This document shows positions 1 through 9,288 of a stretch of DNA of 64,000 nucleotides, piece by piece. Source of the DNA: Pseudomonadales bacterium. Lineage in GTDB: Bacteria > Pseudomonadota > Gammaproteobacteria > Pseudomonadales > Ketobacteraceae. Position numbers and translations under genes: made by a program. The stretch lies in the NCBI GenBank assembly GCA_020062665.1, contig JAGUVW010000068.1, positions 1 to 64,000 on the forward strand. Reading direction: 5' to 3'. Position 1 is the stretch's first letter. Each line of letters begins with the position of its first letter. Below the pieces are notes generated by a model. It was given only the letters and a program-made list of their open reading frames with translations, searched no databases and was not told where the DNA came from.

Positions 1-1
1 C

Positions 2-679
2 CGACCGACGCCGCCCCCCAAGATCGGCCTCACCAGCCGGAACCTGCCCGAGGATCTGGATCGCAACAGCATCCTCAACGCACCCTTGCCCGGCGCACCG
101 GCGGCAGCGCCGGCCCGCTTCCCCGGCTTCAGATCCCTGCAGAAGAAGCAGGAATTCGAACAGTTCCTGCAGCGCCTGCTCACCGAACCGGATTGCTACG
201 ACACCGAATTCGCCGTGGTGCGGGCGGTGGTGGAACACCTGCACGACTGCACCGAACTCACCCGCGTGCTGGCCTCCCTCTACAACCCCAAGCTGGATCA
301 ACTGGAAGCCTATTTCGCCCTGGGCTGCGAACAGTATCCCGGCCTCAAGCGCTTCCGGGTGCGGCTGCAGCCGGTCAACCTGTTCACGCACTTGCTCAAG
401 CAACCCGCCGGCCTCTGGCTCAGCCCCGATCGCCCCAACAAGGCCACCGGCCTCATCCCCGGCAGCTTCAAACAAGCCAGTCAGAGCGACACCTGCTTCC
501 TGATGTCCGTATTCGATCACAAAGGCCCCCACGCCCTGTTCTACGCGGATCGCGGCCTGGGCGATCGCCTGGGATTGTCGGAACACGAATACAGCATCTT
601 CAAGTCCGCCTGCACCGCCTGCAGCAAGCATCTGATCACCAAAGGCAAACGCGCAGCTGTCAAGAAGACGGATCCATAA
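2..679 (+). CDS. HDOD-type signalling protein, C-terminal part (5' end outside window)
   Basis: The reading frame is open from the first bases of the window, so the true start lies upstream and only about 225 C-terminal residues are seen. The visible part reads as the post-HDOD regulatory region of HDOD proteins, with the ALFYADRG segment followed by a helix with two cysteines (SACTAC) and a basic tail. HDOD proteins are non-catalytic relatives of HD phosphohydrolases that act in signalling, often near c-di-GMP functions. It ends 66 bp before the rhodanese gene on the same strand and may be co-transcribed. The catalytically informative N-terminus is missing, so the family call is moderate. 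Confidence 0.6.
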   Translation, partial: RPTPPPKIGLTSRNLPEDLDRNSILNAPLPGAPAAAPARFPGFRSLQKKQEFEQFLQRLLTEPDCYDTEFAVVRAVVEHLHDCTELTRVLASLYNPKLDQLEAYFALGCEQYPGLKRFRVRLQPVNLFTHLLKQPAGLWLSPDRPNKATGLIPGSFKQASQSDTCFLMSVFDHKGPHALFYADRGLGDRLGLSEHEYSIFKSACTACSKHLITKGKRAAVKKTDP

Positions 680-745
680 ATGCTTTGAGCGCCGCCCACG
701 GCTTCAGTAGAATCGAGCGCTTGTCGTAGTCACAAAGGAAAGCGA

Positions 746-1573
746 ATGGCCATCCCGCCGGTGAACCTGCCCCTGCTGATCGAACCCGCGCAACTGGAGC
801 CCCTGCTGGGCACCCCCAACCTGTTGATCGTCGATCTGTGCCGGCCGGAACAGTACGCCACCGCCCACCTGCCGGGCGCCGTATTCCTGCCCTACACCCA
901 ACTGAGTCGTGGCGTGCCGCCGGGACCGGGCAAACTGCCCGCCGAAAACCTCATGTCCCGGGTCATGTCCTCCATCGGCCTCACCCCGGATACCCACGTG
1001 GTGGCCTACGACGACGAAGGTGGCGGCTGGGCCGGCCGTTTCATCTGGACGCTCGACGTGATCGGCCACAAACACTATTCCTACCTGAACGGCGGCCTGC
1101 ACGCCTGGGTGGCGGAAAAACGCCCGATGGAAACCGGCATCGAAATGCCCACCCCCAGCCAGTACCAGGCCAAATATTACAGCGACGCCATCATGACCAA
1201 GGACGACATCCTGGCCCGCCTCGGCGACCCCACCCTGGCCATCTGGGATGCCCGCTCCATGGACGAATACTTTGGCCGCCGGGTGAGCGCGCAGAAGAAC
1301 GGCCATATCCCCGGCGCCGTCCACTATGAATGGACCCGCGCCATGGATCCCCACAATCACCTGCGCCTGCGCGATCTCGACACCCTGCGCGGCGAACTGA
1401 AAAAACTCGGCATCACCGCCGACAAAACCATCGTCACCCACTGCCAGACCCACCACCGCTCCGGCTTCACCTACCTGGTGGGCAAGATCCTCGGCTTCCC
1501 GCAGATGAAAGCCTATCCGGGTTCCTGGTCCGAATGGGGCAACGATCCCACCACGCCGGTGGAAACCCACTGA
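746..1573 (+). CDS. rhdA: Thiosulfate:cyanide sulfurtransferase (rhodanese)
   Basis: A tandem-domain rhodanese of 275 aa. The active-site loop of the C-terminal domain is CQTHHRS with the persulfide-forming Cys at residue 233, the same loop as Azotobacter vinelandii RhdA. The equivalent loop of the N-terminal domain (near residues 88-98, YDDEGGGWAGR) has no cysteine, as expected for the structural domain. It transfers sulfane sulfur from thiosulfate or another donor to cyanide or thiol acceptors in the cytoplasm. An AAAGGAAAG Shine-Dalgarno lies just upstream of the ATG. Psd follows 52 bp downstream, the pairing I recall from Pseudomonas. Confidence 0.93.
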   Translation: MAIPPVNLPLLIEPAQLEPLLGTPNLLIVDLCRPEQYATAHLPGAVFLPYTQLSRGVPPGPGKLPAENLMSRVMSSIGLTPDTHVVAYDDEGGGWAGRFIWTLDVIGHKHYSYLNGGLHAWVAEKRPMETGIEMPTPSQYQAKYYSDAIMTKDDILARLGDPTLAIWDARSMDEYFGRRVSAQKNGHIPGAVHYEWTRAMDPHNHLRLRDLDTLRGELKKLGITADKTIVTHCQTHHRSGFTYLVGKILGFPQMKAYPGSWSEWGNDPTTPVETH

Positions 1574-1625
1574 TCCCGCCACAGTCCAACCGGCACCATC
1601 ACTCTATTTCCCCGCAGGAGACACC

Positions 1626-2489
1626 ATGTCTGATTCCGTTCTGGATCGCCTGAAAATTGCCGCCCAATACCTGGCCCCCCAGCACCTGCTGTCGCGCTGC
1701 GTGGGCCTGCTGGCGGAATCCCGCTGGCCGCTGATCAAAAACACCTTCATCGACTTCTTCATCAAGCAGTTCAAGATCGACATGAGCATCGCGGCGGAAG
1801 AAGACCCCCACGCCTACGCGACCTTCAACGATTTCTTCACCCGCGCCTTGAAGGACGGCGTGCGGCCGATCACCGAATATGGCGTGGCCTGCCCGGCCGA
1901 CGGAGCGGTCAGCCAGCTGGGCAAAATCGAGGACGAACGGATTTTCCAGGCCAAGGGCCACCACTACACGCTCACCCAGTTGCTGGGCGGCGATCCGGCT
2001 CGGGCCGAACCCTTCCGCAACGGCGACTTCATCACCGTCTACCTGTCACCCCGCGACTACCACCGCGTCCACATGCCCTACAACGGCGTGCTGCGCGAGA
2101 TGATTTATGTACCTGGCGACCTGTTCTCGGTGAACACGCTGACGGCGCGCAACGTGCCGCACCTGTTCGCGCGCAACGAGCGGGTGGTGGCGCTGTTCGA
2201 TACGGATATCGGGCCGATGGCGGTGGTACTGGTGGGCGCGATGATCGTGGCCAGCATCGAAACCGTGTGGGCCGGCCTGGTGACGCCGCCGAAACGGCAG
2301 CTGCGCATCACCAACTACCAGCCCCACAGCAATGTCATCGAACTGGCGCGGGGCGATGAAATGGGCCGCTTCAAACTTGGCTCCACTGCCATCGTGCTGT
2401 TCGGCCCCAACGTGGTGAAGTGGAACGACACCCTGTTCGAAGGCACCCACACCCGCATGGGCGAGCAGATTGGCGAGCTGATCAACTGA
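1626..2489 (+). CDS. psd: Phosphatidylserine decarboxylase proenzyme
   Basis: A 287 aa proenzyme that makes phosphatidylethanolamine from phosphatidylserine at the inner membrane. The LGST self-cleavage motif at residues 251-254 gives the pyruvoyl group on the alpha chain from Ser253. The PADG aspartate (about residue 92) and the DYHRVHMP histidine segment (144-151) supply the other catalytic elements. Length is typical of the bacterial family. A GCAGGAG ribosome-binding site precedes the ATG. The gene ends before a strong hairpin terminator at 2551-2573. Confidence 0.96.
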   Translation: MSDSVLDRLKIAAQYLAPQHLLSRCVGLLAESRWPLIKNTFIDFFIKQFKIDMSIAAEEDPHAYATFNDFFTRALKDGVRPITEYGVACPADGAVSQLGKIEDERIFQAKGHHYTLTQLLGGDPARAEPFRNGDFITVYLSPRDYHRVHMPYNGVLREMIYVPGDLFSVNTLTARNVPHLFARNERVVALFDTDIGPMAVVLVGAMIVASIETVWAGLVTPPKRQLRITNYQPHSNVIELARGDEMGRFKLGSTAIVLFGPNVVKWNDTLFEGTHTRMGEQIGELIN

Positions 2490-2550
2490 CAACGTAAACC
2501 GCAGCTGAAACGGCTTCCTGAATGGCCGCTTAAGTAGACACTCAAAAGAC

Positions 2551-2573
2551 AACGGGCCTCGCGGCCCGTTTTT
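2551..2573 (+). terminator. Rho-independent terminator after psd
   Basis: A perfect 8-bp stem AACGGGCC/GGCCCGTT (2551-2558 with 2563-2570) with a TCGC loop is followed by a five-T run. It lies between the convergent psd and the small gene ending at 2573, whose stop codon begins at the last T, so it can serve both. Confidence 0.85.
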
Positions 2574-2887
2574 CATTCCTCGATGGGCTCGACGAACGGC
2601 TCTTCCGTCAGCGTCAGCAGGATTTCCTTCTTGTAGGTGGTGATGACGATGCGGCGGGTATCCATGCGCTCGATGCTCACCACGTCATCCACCGACTCGT
2701 CGTCGGGCGCTTCCAGCAGATTGGTCTCGGCATAGGACAGCACGCCGGGGAACACGATGCGCGCCACCGGGTTCTGGCTCTCGGGATCATCGAAGCACTC
2801 GATGAACAGCATGCGCACATCAATGTCGTAAACCAGATTGGCGATATAGGGTGAGCTGTTGCTGAGCAGCTGTTCGGTAAGTTCCAT
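2573..2887 (-). CDS. Small acidic protein of unknown function
   Basis: A 104 aa acidic protein starting MELTEQLL. I chose the ATG at 2887 because residues upstream of it in the open frame do not look protein-like. No signal peptide or membrane segment is visible. The middle reads as alternating beta strands (IVFPGVLSYAE, RRIVITTYKKEILLTL), and the tail is rich in Glu/Pro. I do not recognise the family. It is transcribed towards psd, converging on the shared terminator. Codon use and frame quality support a real gene. Confidence 0.6.
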   Translation of the reverse strand: MELTEQLLSNSSPYIANLVYDIDVRMLFIECFDDPESQNPVARIVFPGVLSYAETNLLEAPDDESVDDVVSIERMDTRRIVITTYKKEILLTLTEEPFVEPIEE

Positions 2888-3051
2888 GACACATCCGGAA
2901 GGCAGAAGAAAGAAGCGCCATTGTAGTCGCTGGCGGGCTGACGACAAACAGCCACGCCAGAATTGACCGGGCTGGCGCTATCGCCGCGAAGATCGCAGGT
3001 CGCCAGCGCACATCATGACTCGCCGGCGGCCTGCGTTGTCAGGCGACCTCG

Positions 3052-4128
3052 TCAGGCAGCGTGAGTGGACTGGCGGGTCTCGACGATAATGGTGTCCAGC
3101 TGGCCGAACAGGCGCACCAACAACTTGCTGACATTACCCAGGCGCACGCTCTGGGCCGCCATGGTGCTTTCCAGGCCATTCAGCTCGTGGGTGCTCAGGC
3201 TGCGAGTGCGCAGGGATTCCGCCATGTCGTGCAGCGGCTCCACCACCGGCTCGATGTAATGTTCCATCTGCTGCGACAGGCGCATTTCCAGTTGCAGCAG
3301 GCTGTCGGTGGGCATGTGCACGGTCGCCAGCGCGTCTTCGACATGCTCCACCAGCGAGCGGCTGAGAGGATCGTGGGTTTTCTGCACCTGGGTCAGTACG
3401 CCACCCAACTGCTTCAATGCCGCAATGGCCGGCACCAGATCCTGCACCGACCCATCCAGCGCGGCGCCCATCCGCACCAGCACTTCCAGCTTGGCGCTCA
3501 ATTCCTGCAGCCGGTTCATCTTGCCCATCAGCAGGCCGGTCTGGGCAGCGATGTCAGCGGTCTCCTGCTCGATCACTGCAAACTGCGGCGTCAGCACTGC
3601 CATCTGTTTTTCCGCCGTCGCCGGCAGGCCGGAGGTGAGTTCCTGATCCACCAGGCGCGACACGGATTTCTTGAACAGTTGAATCTTGTCATCCACCACG
3701 CTGATATCCCGCGCCATCGCCTCGACCATGGGCACCATCGCCGCCATGAACACGAACACCGGATTCAGGTACCCCTCGATGCGCAGCACACTGTTGTAGG
3801 CGCGGTCGGCGCGGGGTTTCAGGTTGCGCGCCAGATCATTCAGCTGCGCCGCCGGCCGCAGCAGCGGAATCCGGGTACGCTCCGCCAGCGACGCCGCCAC
3901 CAGACTTTCCTGCAGCGCGATGTCGGTGGTTTCCTTCATCGCCCGCGTGGCGCGGTTGAGCGTCTTCACACTGCTGCGCAAACTCTGCAATCCCACCGGC
4001 GCCGCCACCGCAAAACGCTGGGGCTCTGCCTGCAGAATATTATTGATGTTGTGAATGAACGTGCGCAGGTTGCGCACATCGCGGGACAGCGGATACAGAA
4101 TGGATTTGAGTTTACGTGCTTCGTCCAT
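3052..4128 (-). CDS. Long alpha-helical/coiled-coil protein of unknown function
   Basis: 358 aa, almost entirely predicted helix with heptad-like Leu/Ile spacing, no signal peptide, and one hydrophobic patch around residues 125-140 (NPVFVFMAAMVPMV). A strong GGAGGAG site sits 8 bases before the ATG. The composition resembles a cytoplasmic or peripheral coiled-coil scaffold or a methyl-accepting-type helical bundle without its signature hairpin. I cannot assign a function. It is monocistronic by spacing (over 200 bp to the next - strand gene). A longer + strand frame over the same bases is a His/Arg/Gln-rich shadow. Confidence 0.6.
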   Translation of the reverse strand: MDEARKLKSILYPLSRDVRNLRTFIHNINNILQAEPQRFAVAAPVGLQSLRSSVKTLNRATRAMKETTDIALQESLVAASLAERTRIPLLRPAAQLNDLARNLKPRADRAYNSVLRIEGYLNPVFVFMAAMVPMVEAMARDISVVDDKIQLFKKSVSRLVDQELTSGLPATAEKQMAVLTPQFAVIEQETADIAAQTGLLMGKMNRLQELSAKLEVLVRMGAALDGSVQDLVPAIAALKQLGGVLTQVQKTHDPLSRSLVEHVEDALATVHMPTDSLLQLEMRLSQQMEHYIEPVVEPLHDMAESLRTRSLSTHELNGLESTMAAQSVRLGNVSKLLVRLFGQLDTIIVETRQSTHAA

Positions 4129-4340
4129 GATCGGCGCTCCTCCGAATCTTCAGATGAACGCACGCAGGCGACTACGTTACGGACACTGCGGCATTCACTT
4201 GCCTGGTTAAGGTGCGAACAGCCCCCGATGGGCAGATACTGTCCACTGCTTTGGAGTATAGCGGATGGAAAAAATTCGCGCCGTGAAATGACTGGCATCC
4301 TTATAAAGGAAAAATCCCGCACGGCGCGATCGAATTTTGA

Positions 4341-4937
4341 TCAATCGGTGATCGACAGATACCCAGGCTGCTGCTGCACCCGCGCAAGCCACGCCTGCAG
4401 ATGGGGAAAACGCTCCAGCTCGAACCCGCCTTCGTCCGCCACGTGGGTATAGGCATAGAGCGCGATGTCGGCAATGCTGTAGGTGTTGTTCACAAAATAA
4501 TCACAATGACGCAGATGATCTTCCATCACCGCCAGCGCGGCGTAACCCAGCGGCCTGCGGCGCTGGATCTCGGCGGCATTTTTTTCCGCCGAACGCTGGA
4601 ACGCCACCCAGAAACGGATGGTGGCAATGAACGGTTCATGGCTGTATTGCTCGAAAAACATCCAGCGCAACACTTGAGCCTGGCCCATGCGATCCGCCGG
4701 CAGGAACGGCGTGCCACTGGCCAGATAAAACAGTGCGGCGTTGGATTCCGGCAGGTACTGGCCATCCACTTCCAGCACCGGAATACGGCCGTTACTGTTG
4801 ATGGCCAGGAATTCTGGCGTGCGGGATTCCCCTTTCAGGATATCCACGTCCACCCGCTCACAGGCAAGCCCCAGCTGGTTCAGCAGCAGGCGGATTTTGT
4901 AGCAGTTACCGGACGGATGGTATTGGTAAAGACGCAC
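4341..4937 (-). CDS. Glutathione S-transferase family protein
   Basis: 198 aa with a thioredoxin-like N-terminal domain (MRLYQYHPSGNCYKIRL start, cis-proline segment NGRIPVLE, and the PESNAALFYLA glutathione-binding turn) and an all-helical C-terminal domain. The family conjugates glutathione to electrophiles or does related thiol chemistry. The catalytic residue is probably Ser9 or Cys12 in the first loop, which suggests a Ser- or Cys-type GST. The start is GTG with an AGGAGAG site upstream. It is the last gene of a - strand cluster with the Dabb protein and the aroE-like gene, which hints at a small catabolic or detoxifying unit. Confidence 0.85.
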   Translation of the reverse strand: MRLYQYHPSGNCYKIRLLLNQLGLACERVDVDILKGESRTPEFLAINSNGRIPVLEVDGQYLPESNAALFYLASGTPFLPADRMGQAQVLRWMFFEQYSHEPFIATIRFWVAFQRSAEKNAAEIQRRRPLGYAALAVMEDHLRHCDYFVNNTYSIADIALYAYTHVADEGGFELERFPHLQAWLARVQQQPGYLSITD

Positions 4938-4961
4938 GCGGGGTCTCTCCTGCAGATGAGT

Positions 4962-5261
4962 TCAGACGTGGAATTCCACCACACGGCGTTCGCTGCGCAA
5001 AGGGCCGACAATGGGTTTGACCTGTTCATGTACGGGATGTGTCTCGTACACCGCCAGCGCCTGCTCGTCTTCGAAATCCACGATCATCACCACGTCAGAC
5101 GCATCCCCGCCGCTGATTTCACTCACGCCCACCTGCAGATTGAGCAGGCCGGGGATTTTGCCGCGCATGGATTCCAGCGCCCGCTTGATGGTGCCGGCAT
5201 CCAGTGCCTTCTGTTGTTCTTCCTGCGCCTTCAGGCGCCACACCACGACCCTTCGCAACAT
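4962..5261 (-). CDS. Dabb-family stress-responsive alpha/beta-barrel protein
   Basis: 99 aa ferredoxin-like barrel protein with the Dabb pattern: a first strand of the MLRRVVVWRLK type, a middle GLLNLQVGV, and the YETHPVHEQVKPIVGPLR segment typical of these dimeric barrels. Members range from stress proteins to small cyclases and polyketide-tailoring enzymes. I start at 5261 because GGAAG lies 8 bases upstream. It lies between the aroE-like and GST genes on the same strand, with gaps of 24 and 71 bp. Confidence 0.82.
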   Translation of the reverse strand: MLRRVVVWRLKAQEEQQKALDAGTIKRALESMRGKIPGLLNLQVGVSEISGGDASDVVMIVDFEDEQALAVYETHPVHEQVKPIVGPLRSERRVVEFHV

Positions 5262-5332
5262 GTTTGAGACTTCCGTTGTGGACAATTGAATTGATCAGCG
5301 TTGACTGGCCCGCTCGCCGCACTGACGGGCGA

Positions 5333-6127
5333 CTATTGATCCAGCATGAACGCCAGCATTTGCTCCAGCTGGGTTTCCAGCATCCATTTACCACCATGAA
5401 TGTGACAGCCTTTTTGCTGGGCGCAATCCAGCAGCGGCGTCATTTCCTGGCTCACCACCACGTCTGCCACCCACATGTGGGGCTGGAGGAATTTTTCTGC
5501 CAGCGGCAGGGGATCGTCTTCGTACATCCCCAGGCGGGTGGCATTGATCACCAGGTCGAAATCCTTGTCCTGATACGGCCCGCTTTGCAGATTCACGGAG
5601 GGAAAGCGCAACTTGAGCTTCTTCACCAGCAGCTCGGCCTTGGAGGCGGTGCGGTTGCGGATGTGCAGCGACTGCACGCCGTATTTGGCCAGGGCGAAGG
5701 CGATACCCGAGGCAGCTCCGCCGGCGCCCAGCAGCAACACCCGCTTGTCGCGCACGTCGAAGGTGCGCTCTGCCAGCCCGGCGACAAAGCCCTCGCCATC
5801 GAGCAGGGTGCCCGCCAGGCTGCCATCCCGGTTACGCCGGATCACATTGCAGGCACCAGTCCAGTGCACCTCTGCCGTCATCACGTCGAGCATGGATACC
5901 ACGGCGGTCTTGAAGGGCATGCTCACCACCGCGCCGCAAAAATTCTGGATCGTTTTCAGCGCCTGGACGGTGATCTTCAGGTCGGCCGGTTTGACCTGCA
6001 GGGGAATGAGAACACAGTCGAGGCCTTTCTTTTCTATCAGCTCGTTCATCCAGGCCGGGGTTTTTGCCTGCTCAACCGGATCGGCAATGATGGCCATCCA
6101 GCGGGTGGTACCGGAAATTGCGGTCAT
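5333..6127 (-). CDS. Shikimate dehydrogenase-like (AroE-like) oxidoreductase
   Basis: 264 aa with the two AroE domains. The catalytic lysine is in SMPFKTAV, and the NADP-binding glycine loop is LGAGGAASG. The N-terminal loop that carries the two shikimate-binding serines in E. coli AroE (HSKSP) reads QAKTP here, so both serines are replaced. With the Dabb and GST neighbours this suggests an AroE-like paralog acting on another hydroxyacid rather than the housekeeping shikimate enzyme. The ATG at 6127 is preceded by an AGAGG site. Confidence 0.82.
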   Translation of the reverse strand: MTAISGTTRWMAIIADPVEQAKTPAWMNELIEKKGLDCVLIPLQVKPADLKITVQALKTIQNFCGAVVSMPFKTAVVSMLDVMTAEVHWTGACNVIRRNRDGSLAGTLLDGEGFVAGLAERTFDVRDKRVLLLGAGGAASGIAFALAKYGVQSLHIRNRTASKAELLVKKLKLRFPSVNLQSGPYQDKDFDLVINATRLGMYEDDPLPLAEKFLQPHMWVADVVVSQEMTPLLDCAQQKGCHIHGGKWMLETQLEQMLAFMLDQ

Positions 6128-6534
6128 GCGGGCCTCTGTTGCTGCGTACTGACGCAAGAGCCTCGCAAGAATTGCGCAGCATGGCAAGCCGACGACGTGT
6201 TTATAGGCAACACAGCGAGCACGCCGGCTAAGAAGATTCGCGGGGCACGGTTGGCGGCGGCGTTCGGGTCAACATTAAATTTCACGCTCACGCCTGAATA
6301 AAATTCCCAGGTTGATCCGCTTGCATTAGAATCCAGCGGCGCGAGTGTATGGGGCGATTGCGCAAATAACAGGCTATTGCTTGGCCCATCATCAAAAATA
6401 CACACTTGTGGGCTGCAATAACTCCGAAAATTTGTGATCACTTTCACCGTTGCCCAGTGCTTTATCTGCGAGCATTGCGGCAAGAATGGAAGCTGCGCCT
6501 TGCTGACACTGTCAACTGCCTTCGAGCCTTGCTC
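6128..6534. other. Intergenic region between divergent aroE-like and Ig-lipoprotein genes
   Basis: 407 bp separating divergent genes, visibly more AT-rich from about 6270 on. It presumably holds both promoters. I found no convincing -35/-10 pair, RNA gene or repeat. Upstream frames extending the lipoprotein gene into this region lack signal-peptide logic. Confidence 0.5.
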
Positions 6535-9288
6535 ATGACCAATAGAAGCATTGTACAAATACTGACCATTATTATGGCCCTGGGTTTGCTGTCTGCCTGT
6601 AAGCAGACCGACCAGAGCTCACATAATTCCAGTGGCAATGACATCGTCACCGAAACGCCGACAGATCCAGTCGATCCGCCTGCCAATCCGTTTGAGCCGA
6701 TCCAGATCAATGCTGCCCCCCAGAACCAGTCGGGCTTTCCCGGACAGACTGTTTCATTCAGCGTCAGCGCTTCCAGCAACATCGCCCTGAGCTATCAGTG
6801 GTATCACAACGAAGTGCCGATCGACGGCGCCACCGCAGCCACTCTGACCATGGTGGTTGAGTCAGCCGCGTATGCCGGCACCTACCGGGTTGAGGTAAGC
6901 AATGCCTCCACCTCGGAATCCGCGTCCGCCGAGTTGAGCGTGGGCGAGATGCCCACCATCACCGCACAACCCGCGTCTGTGGCTGTTTACCCCGGCGACA
7001 ACGCTTCCCTGACGGTGTCCGCATCCGGTTCCGATATCCGCTATCAATGGCAGCGGCGCGCCAGCGGAGCCTGGGCCAATGTGGCCGGCGCCACCGGCAG
7101 AACCCTGTTGATCACCAATGCGGATGCCAGCAAAGCTACCCAGTACCGGGTAAACGTCAGCAATAGCGGCGGCAGTGTCGACTCCAGCGCCGCAACCCTG
7201 ACACTGAAGAATCCGGTGGTCATTACCGGTCAGCCTGCCGCGCGGCAGGTGGCAGCCGGTCAGAACGCCAGCTTTACCGCCAGCGCCACTGGCCACGGCA
7301 CCCTGCGCTACCGCTGGTACAAGGGCAACTACGCCATCTATGACAACAGCAAATTCAGCGGCACCGACACCGCCACCCTTACCCTCAAGTCTGTCAGCGC
7401 CAGTGATGCCAGCCTGTACAAGGTGAAGGCCTTCAACGAGGACAACAAATTCGCATTCTCCAACGGCGCAGCGCTGTCCGTGGCCGGCCCCGCCAAGATC
7501 AGCGTGCAGCCGGTGGACACCACCCTGTACTCCGGCAAATCCGGCTCGCTGATCATCGCTGCCAGTGGCGATCAGCCCATGAACATCCAGTGGCAGAAGT
7601 GGAACGGTAGCGCATGGGCCAATGTGAGCGGCGCCACGGCGGCCTCACTGAACTTCAGCAGCGCCACCAGCAACAACGCCGGCCGCTATCGCTGCGTGGT
7701 ATCGAATGCGGTCGCGCAGGATGTCAGTGCCGAAGCCACCGTCACCGTTCTGCAATCCGTTGCCATCACGACGTCGCCTGCCAGCAGAACCGTGACCAGC
7801 GGCGACAGCGTGCAGTTCACTGTGCAGGCCAGCGGCGACAATCTGCAGTACGCCTGGACGAAAAACGGCGCGGCACTTTCCAACACCAGCAGCACCTTGA
7901 GCTTTGCATCAGCCAAGGAAGTGGATGAAGCCACCTACGGCTGCCGCGTCTATAACGGCGGCGGCAGCGTCAACTGCAGCAACTTTACGCTGACCGTGAA
8001 CAGCCCCCTGGCCATCACCCAGCAGCCGGTCAGCCAGAATACCTATGAAGGCGGCAGTGCCATCTTTACCGTGCAGGCCAGTGGCGACCCCGCTCCCACC
8101 GTGCAGTGGTACTTCGGCGCCAACGTAGTGGGCACCGGCAACACCTTGTCGCTGAGCAACGTCCGCAGCGCCCAGGCCGGTCAGTACAGCTGCGTGGTCA
8201 GCAACAGCAGCGGCAGCCTGAACTGCGACCCGGTGACCCTCAGCGTCAGCCAGTCGGTCAAGATCCTCGGCCAGCCGGGCACCACTACCGTGAATGAAGG
8301 TGCGGCCGTTTCCCTCACCATGTCTGCTTCCGGCGATGGCCTGAGTTACGACTGGAGCCGGAACGGCACCAGCCTCGGGGTAAACAGCCCTACCCTCAGC
8401 TTCAGCAGCATCAAGGCCAGCGACGAAGGCACCTATTCCTGCCGGATCTGGAACAGCAACAGCAGCGCCAACTGCAACGCCTTCAGCGTGACAGTGAATC
8501 AGGGCGTGCGCATCACCACCCAGCCAGTCGCCGCCAGCGCTTTTGAGGATACATCGGTTACCCTGAGCGTGGCGGCCACCGGCAAGCCCACACCGACCGT
8601 GGACTGGTATTTCAACAACACCCTGTATCGCAGCAATGCCACCAGCCTGACCCTCAGCAGCCTGAAGATGTCCGACGCCGGCAACTACAAGTGTGTGGTC
8701 AGAAACAGCGTGAATTCGCTGGACTGCAATTCCGTTGCCGTCACCGTGCGCGAGAAAGTGCGCATCACCAAGCAGCTGTCCAACCAGGCGCTGAACGCAG
8801 GCGACACGCTGCGTCTGGATCTGGCTGCCACTGGCGAAGCACCGCTGAACTTCCGCTGCTTCCGCAACGGCGCCTCGGTGGTATCGGGCACCAGCGCCAG
8901 CAACCTGACAGTTCCCAACGTGCAGGCCAGCGATGCCGGCAACTATCACTGCACGGTCAGCAATGCGGGCTCCAGCGCAACTTCGAACACCGTTGCCGTG
9001 TCCGTGGTCACACCGGTCATCACCCGCTCGGTGCAGCTGTCCTGGACAGCGCCCACCACCCGCGCCAACGGAACCGCGCTGGCGAGCGGCGAAATTGCCG
9101 GCTACGAGATCTATATGGCTACCAGCGCCAGCGGCCCGTTCAACACGGTTGTGACTACCGATGGCAACGTAACCCAGGCATTGATCAGAGATCTTGCACC
9201 CGGCACCTACTACTTCGGCATCACTACCCTGGATACCAATGGACTTGAGAGTGTCATGTCCCAGGTGCGGTCGCTCACCATTCAGTAA
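6535..9288 (+). CDS. Large surface lipoprotein with nine Ig-like domains and one FN3 domain
   Basis: 917 aa from the ATG at 6535, which gives a proper lipoprotein signal (hydrophobic run ending LLSAC, lipidated Cys22). A Thr/Pro-rich linker (38-55) leads to nine Ig-like repeats of about 83-92 residues beginning near residues 53, 138, 224, 317, 406, 490, 573, 656 and 740. A fibronectin type III domain follows (about 826-917, with VQLSWTAP). Most repeats carry the core Trp and the Y-x-C/V-x-V-x-N strand. Repeats 5-8 have an exact C-x10-C pair across the last hairpin. The protein is probably an outer-membrane-anchored adhesin or matrix protein. No catalytic domain is seen. Confidence 0.85.
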   Translation: MTNRSIVQILTIIMALGLLSACKQTDQSSHNSSGNDIVTETPTDPVDPPANPFEPIQINAAPQNQSGFPGQTVSFSVSASSNIALSYQWYHNEVPIDGATAATLTMVVESAAYAGTYRVEVSNASTSESASAELSVGEMPTITAQPASVAVYPGDNASLTVSASGSDIRYQWQRRASGAWANVAGATGRTLLITNADASKATQYRVNVSNSGGSVDSSAATLTLKNPVVITGQPAARQVAAGQNASFTASATGHGTLRYRWYKGNYAIYDNSKFSGTDTATLTLKSVSASDASLYKVKAFNEDNKFAFSNGAALSVAGPAKISVQPVDTTLYSGKSGSLIIAASGDQPMNIQWQKWNGSAWANVSGATAASLNFSSATSNNAGRYRCVVSNAVAQDVSAEATVTVLQSVAITTSPASRTVTSGDSVQFTVQASGDNLQYAWTKNGAALSNTSSTLSFASAKEVDEATYGCRVYNGGGSVNCSNFTLTVNSPLAITQQPVSQNTYEGGSAIFTVQASGDPAPTVQWYFGANVVGTGNTLSLSNVRSAQAGQYSCVVSNSSGSLNCDPVTLSVSQSVKILGQPGTTTVNEGAAVSLTMSASGDGLSYDWSRNGTSLGVNSPTLSFSSIKASDEGTYSCRIWNSNSSANCNAFSVTVNQGVRITTQPVAASAFEDTSVTLSVAATGKPTPTVDWYFNNTLYRSNATSLTLSSLKMSDAGNYKCVVRNSVNSLDCNSVAVTVREKVRITKQLSNQALNAGDTLRLDLAATGEAPLNFRCFRNGASVVSGTSASNLTVPNVQASDAGNYHCTVSNAGSSATSNTVAVSVVTPVITRSVQLSWTAPTTRANGTALASGEIAGYEIYMATSASGPFNTVVTTDGNVTQALIRDLAPGTYYFGITTLDTNGLESVMSQVRSLTIQ

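Noticed and set aside
3061-4452. 463-codon + strand frame over the coiled-coil gene
   Set aside because: It is His/Arg/Gln-rich and overlaps a well-supported - strand gene with a strong ribosome-binding site; it is an antisense shadow.
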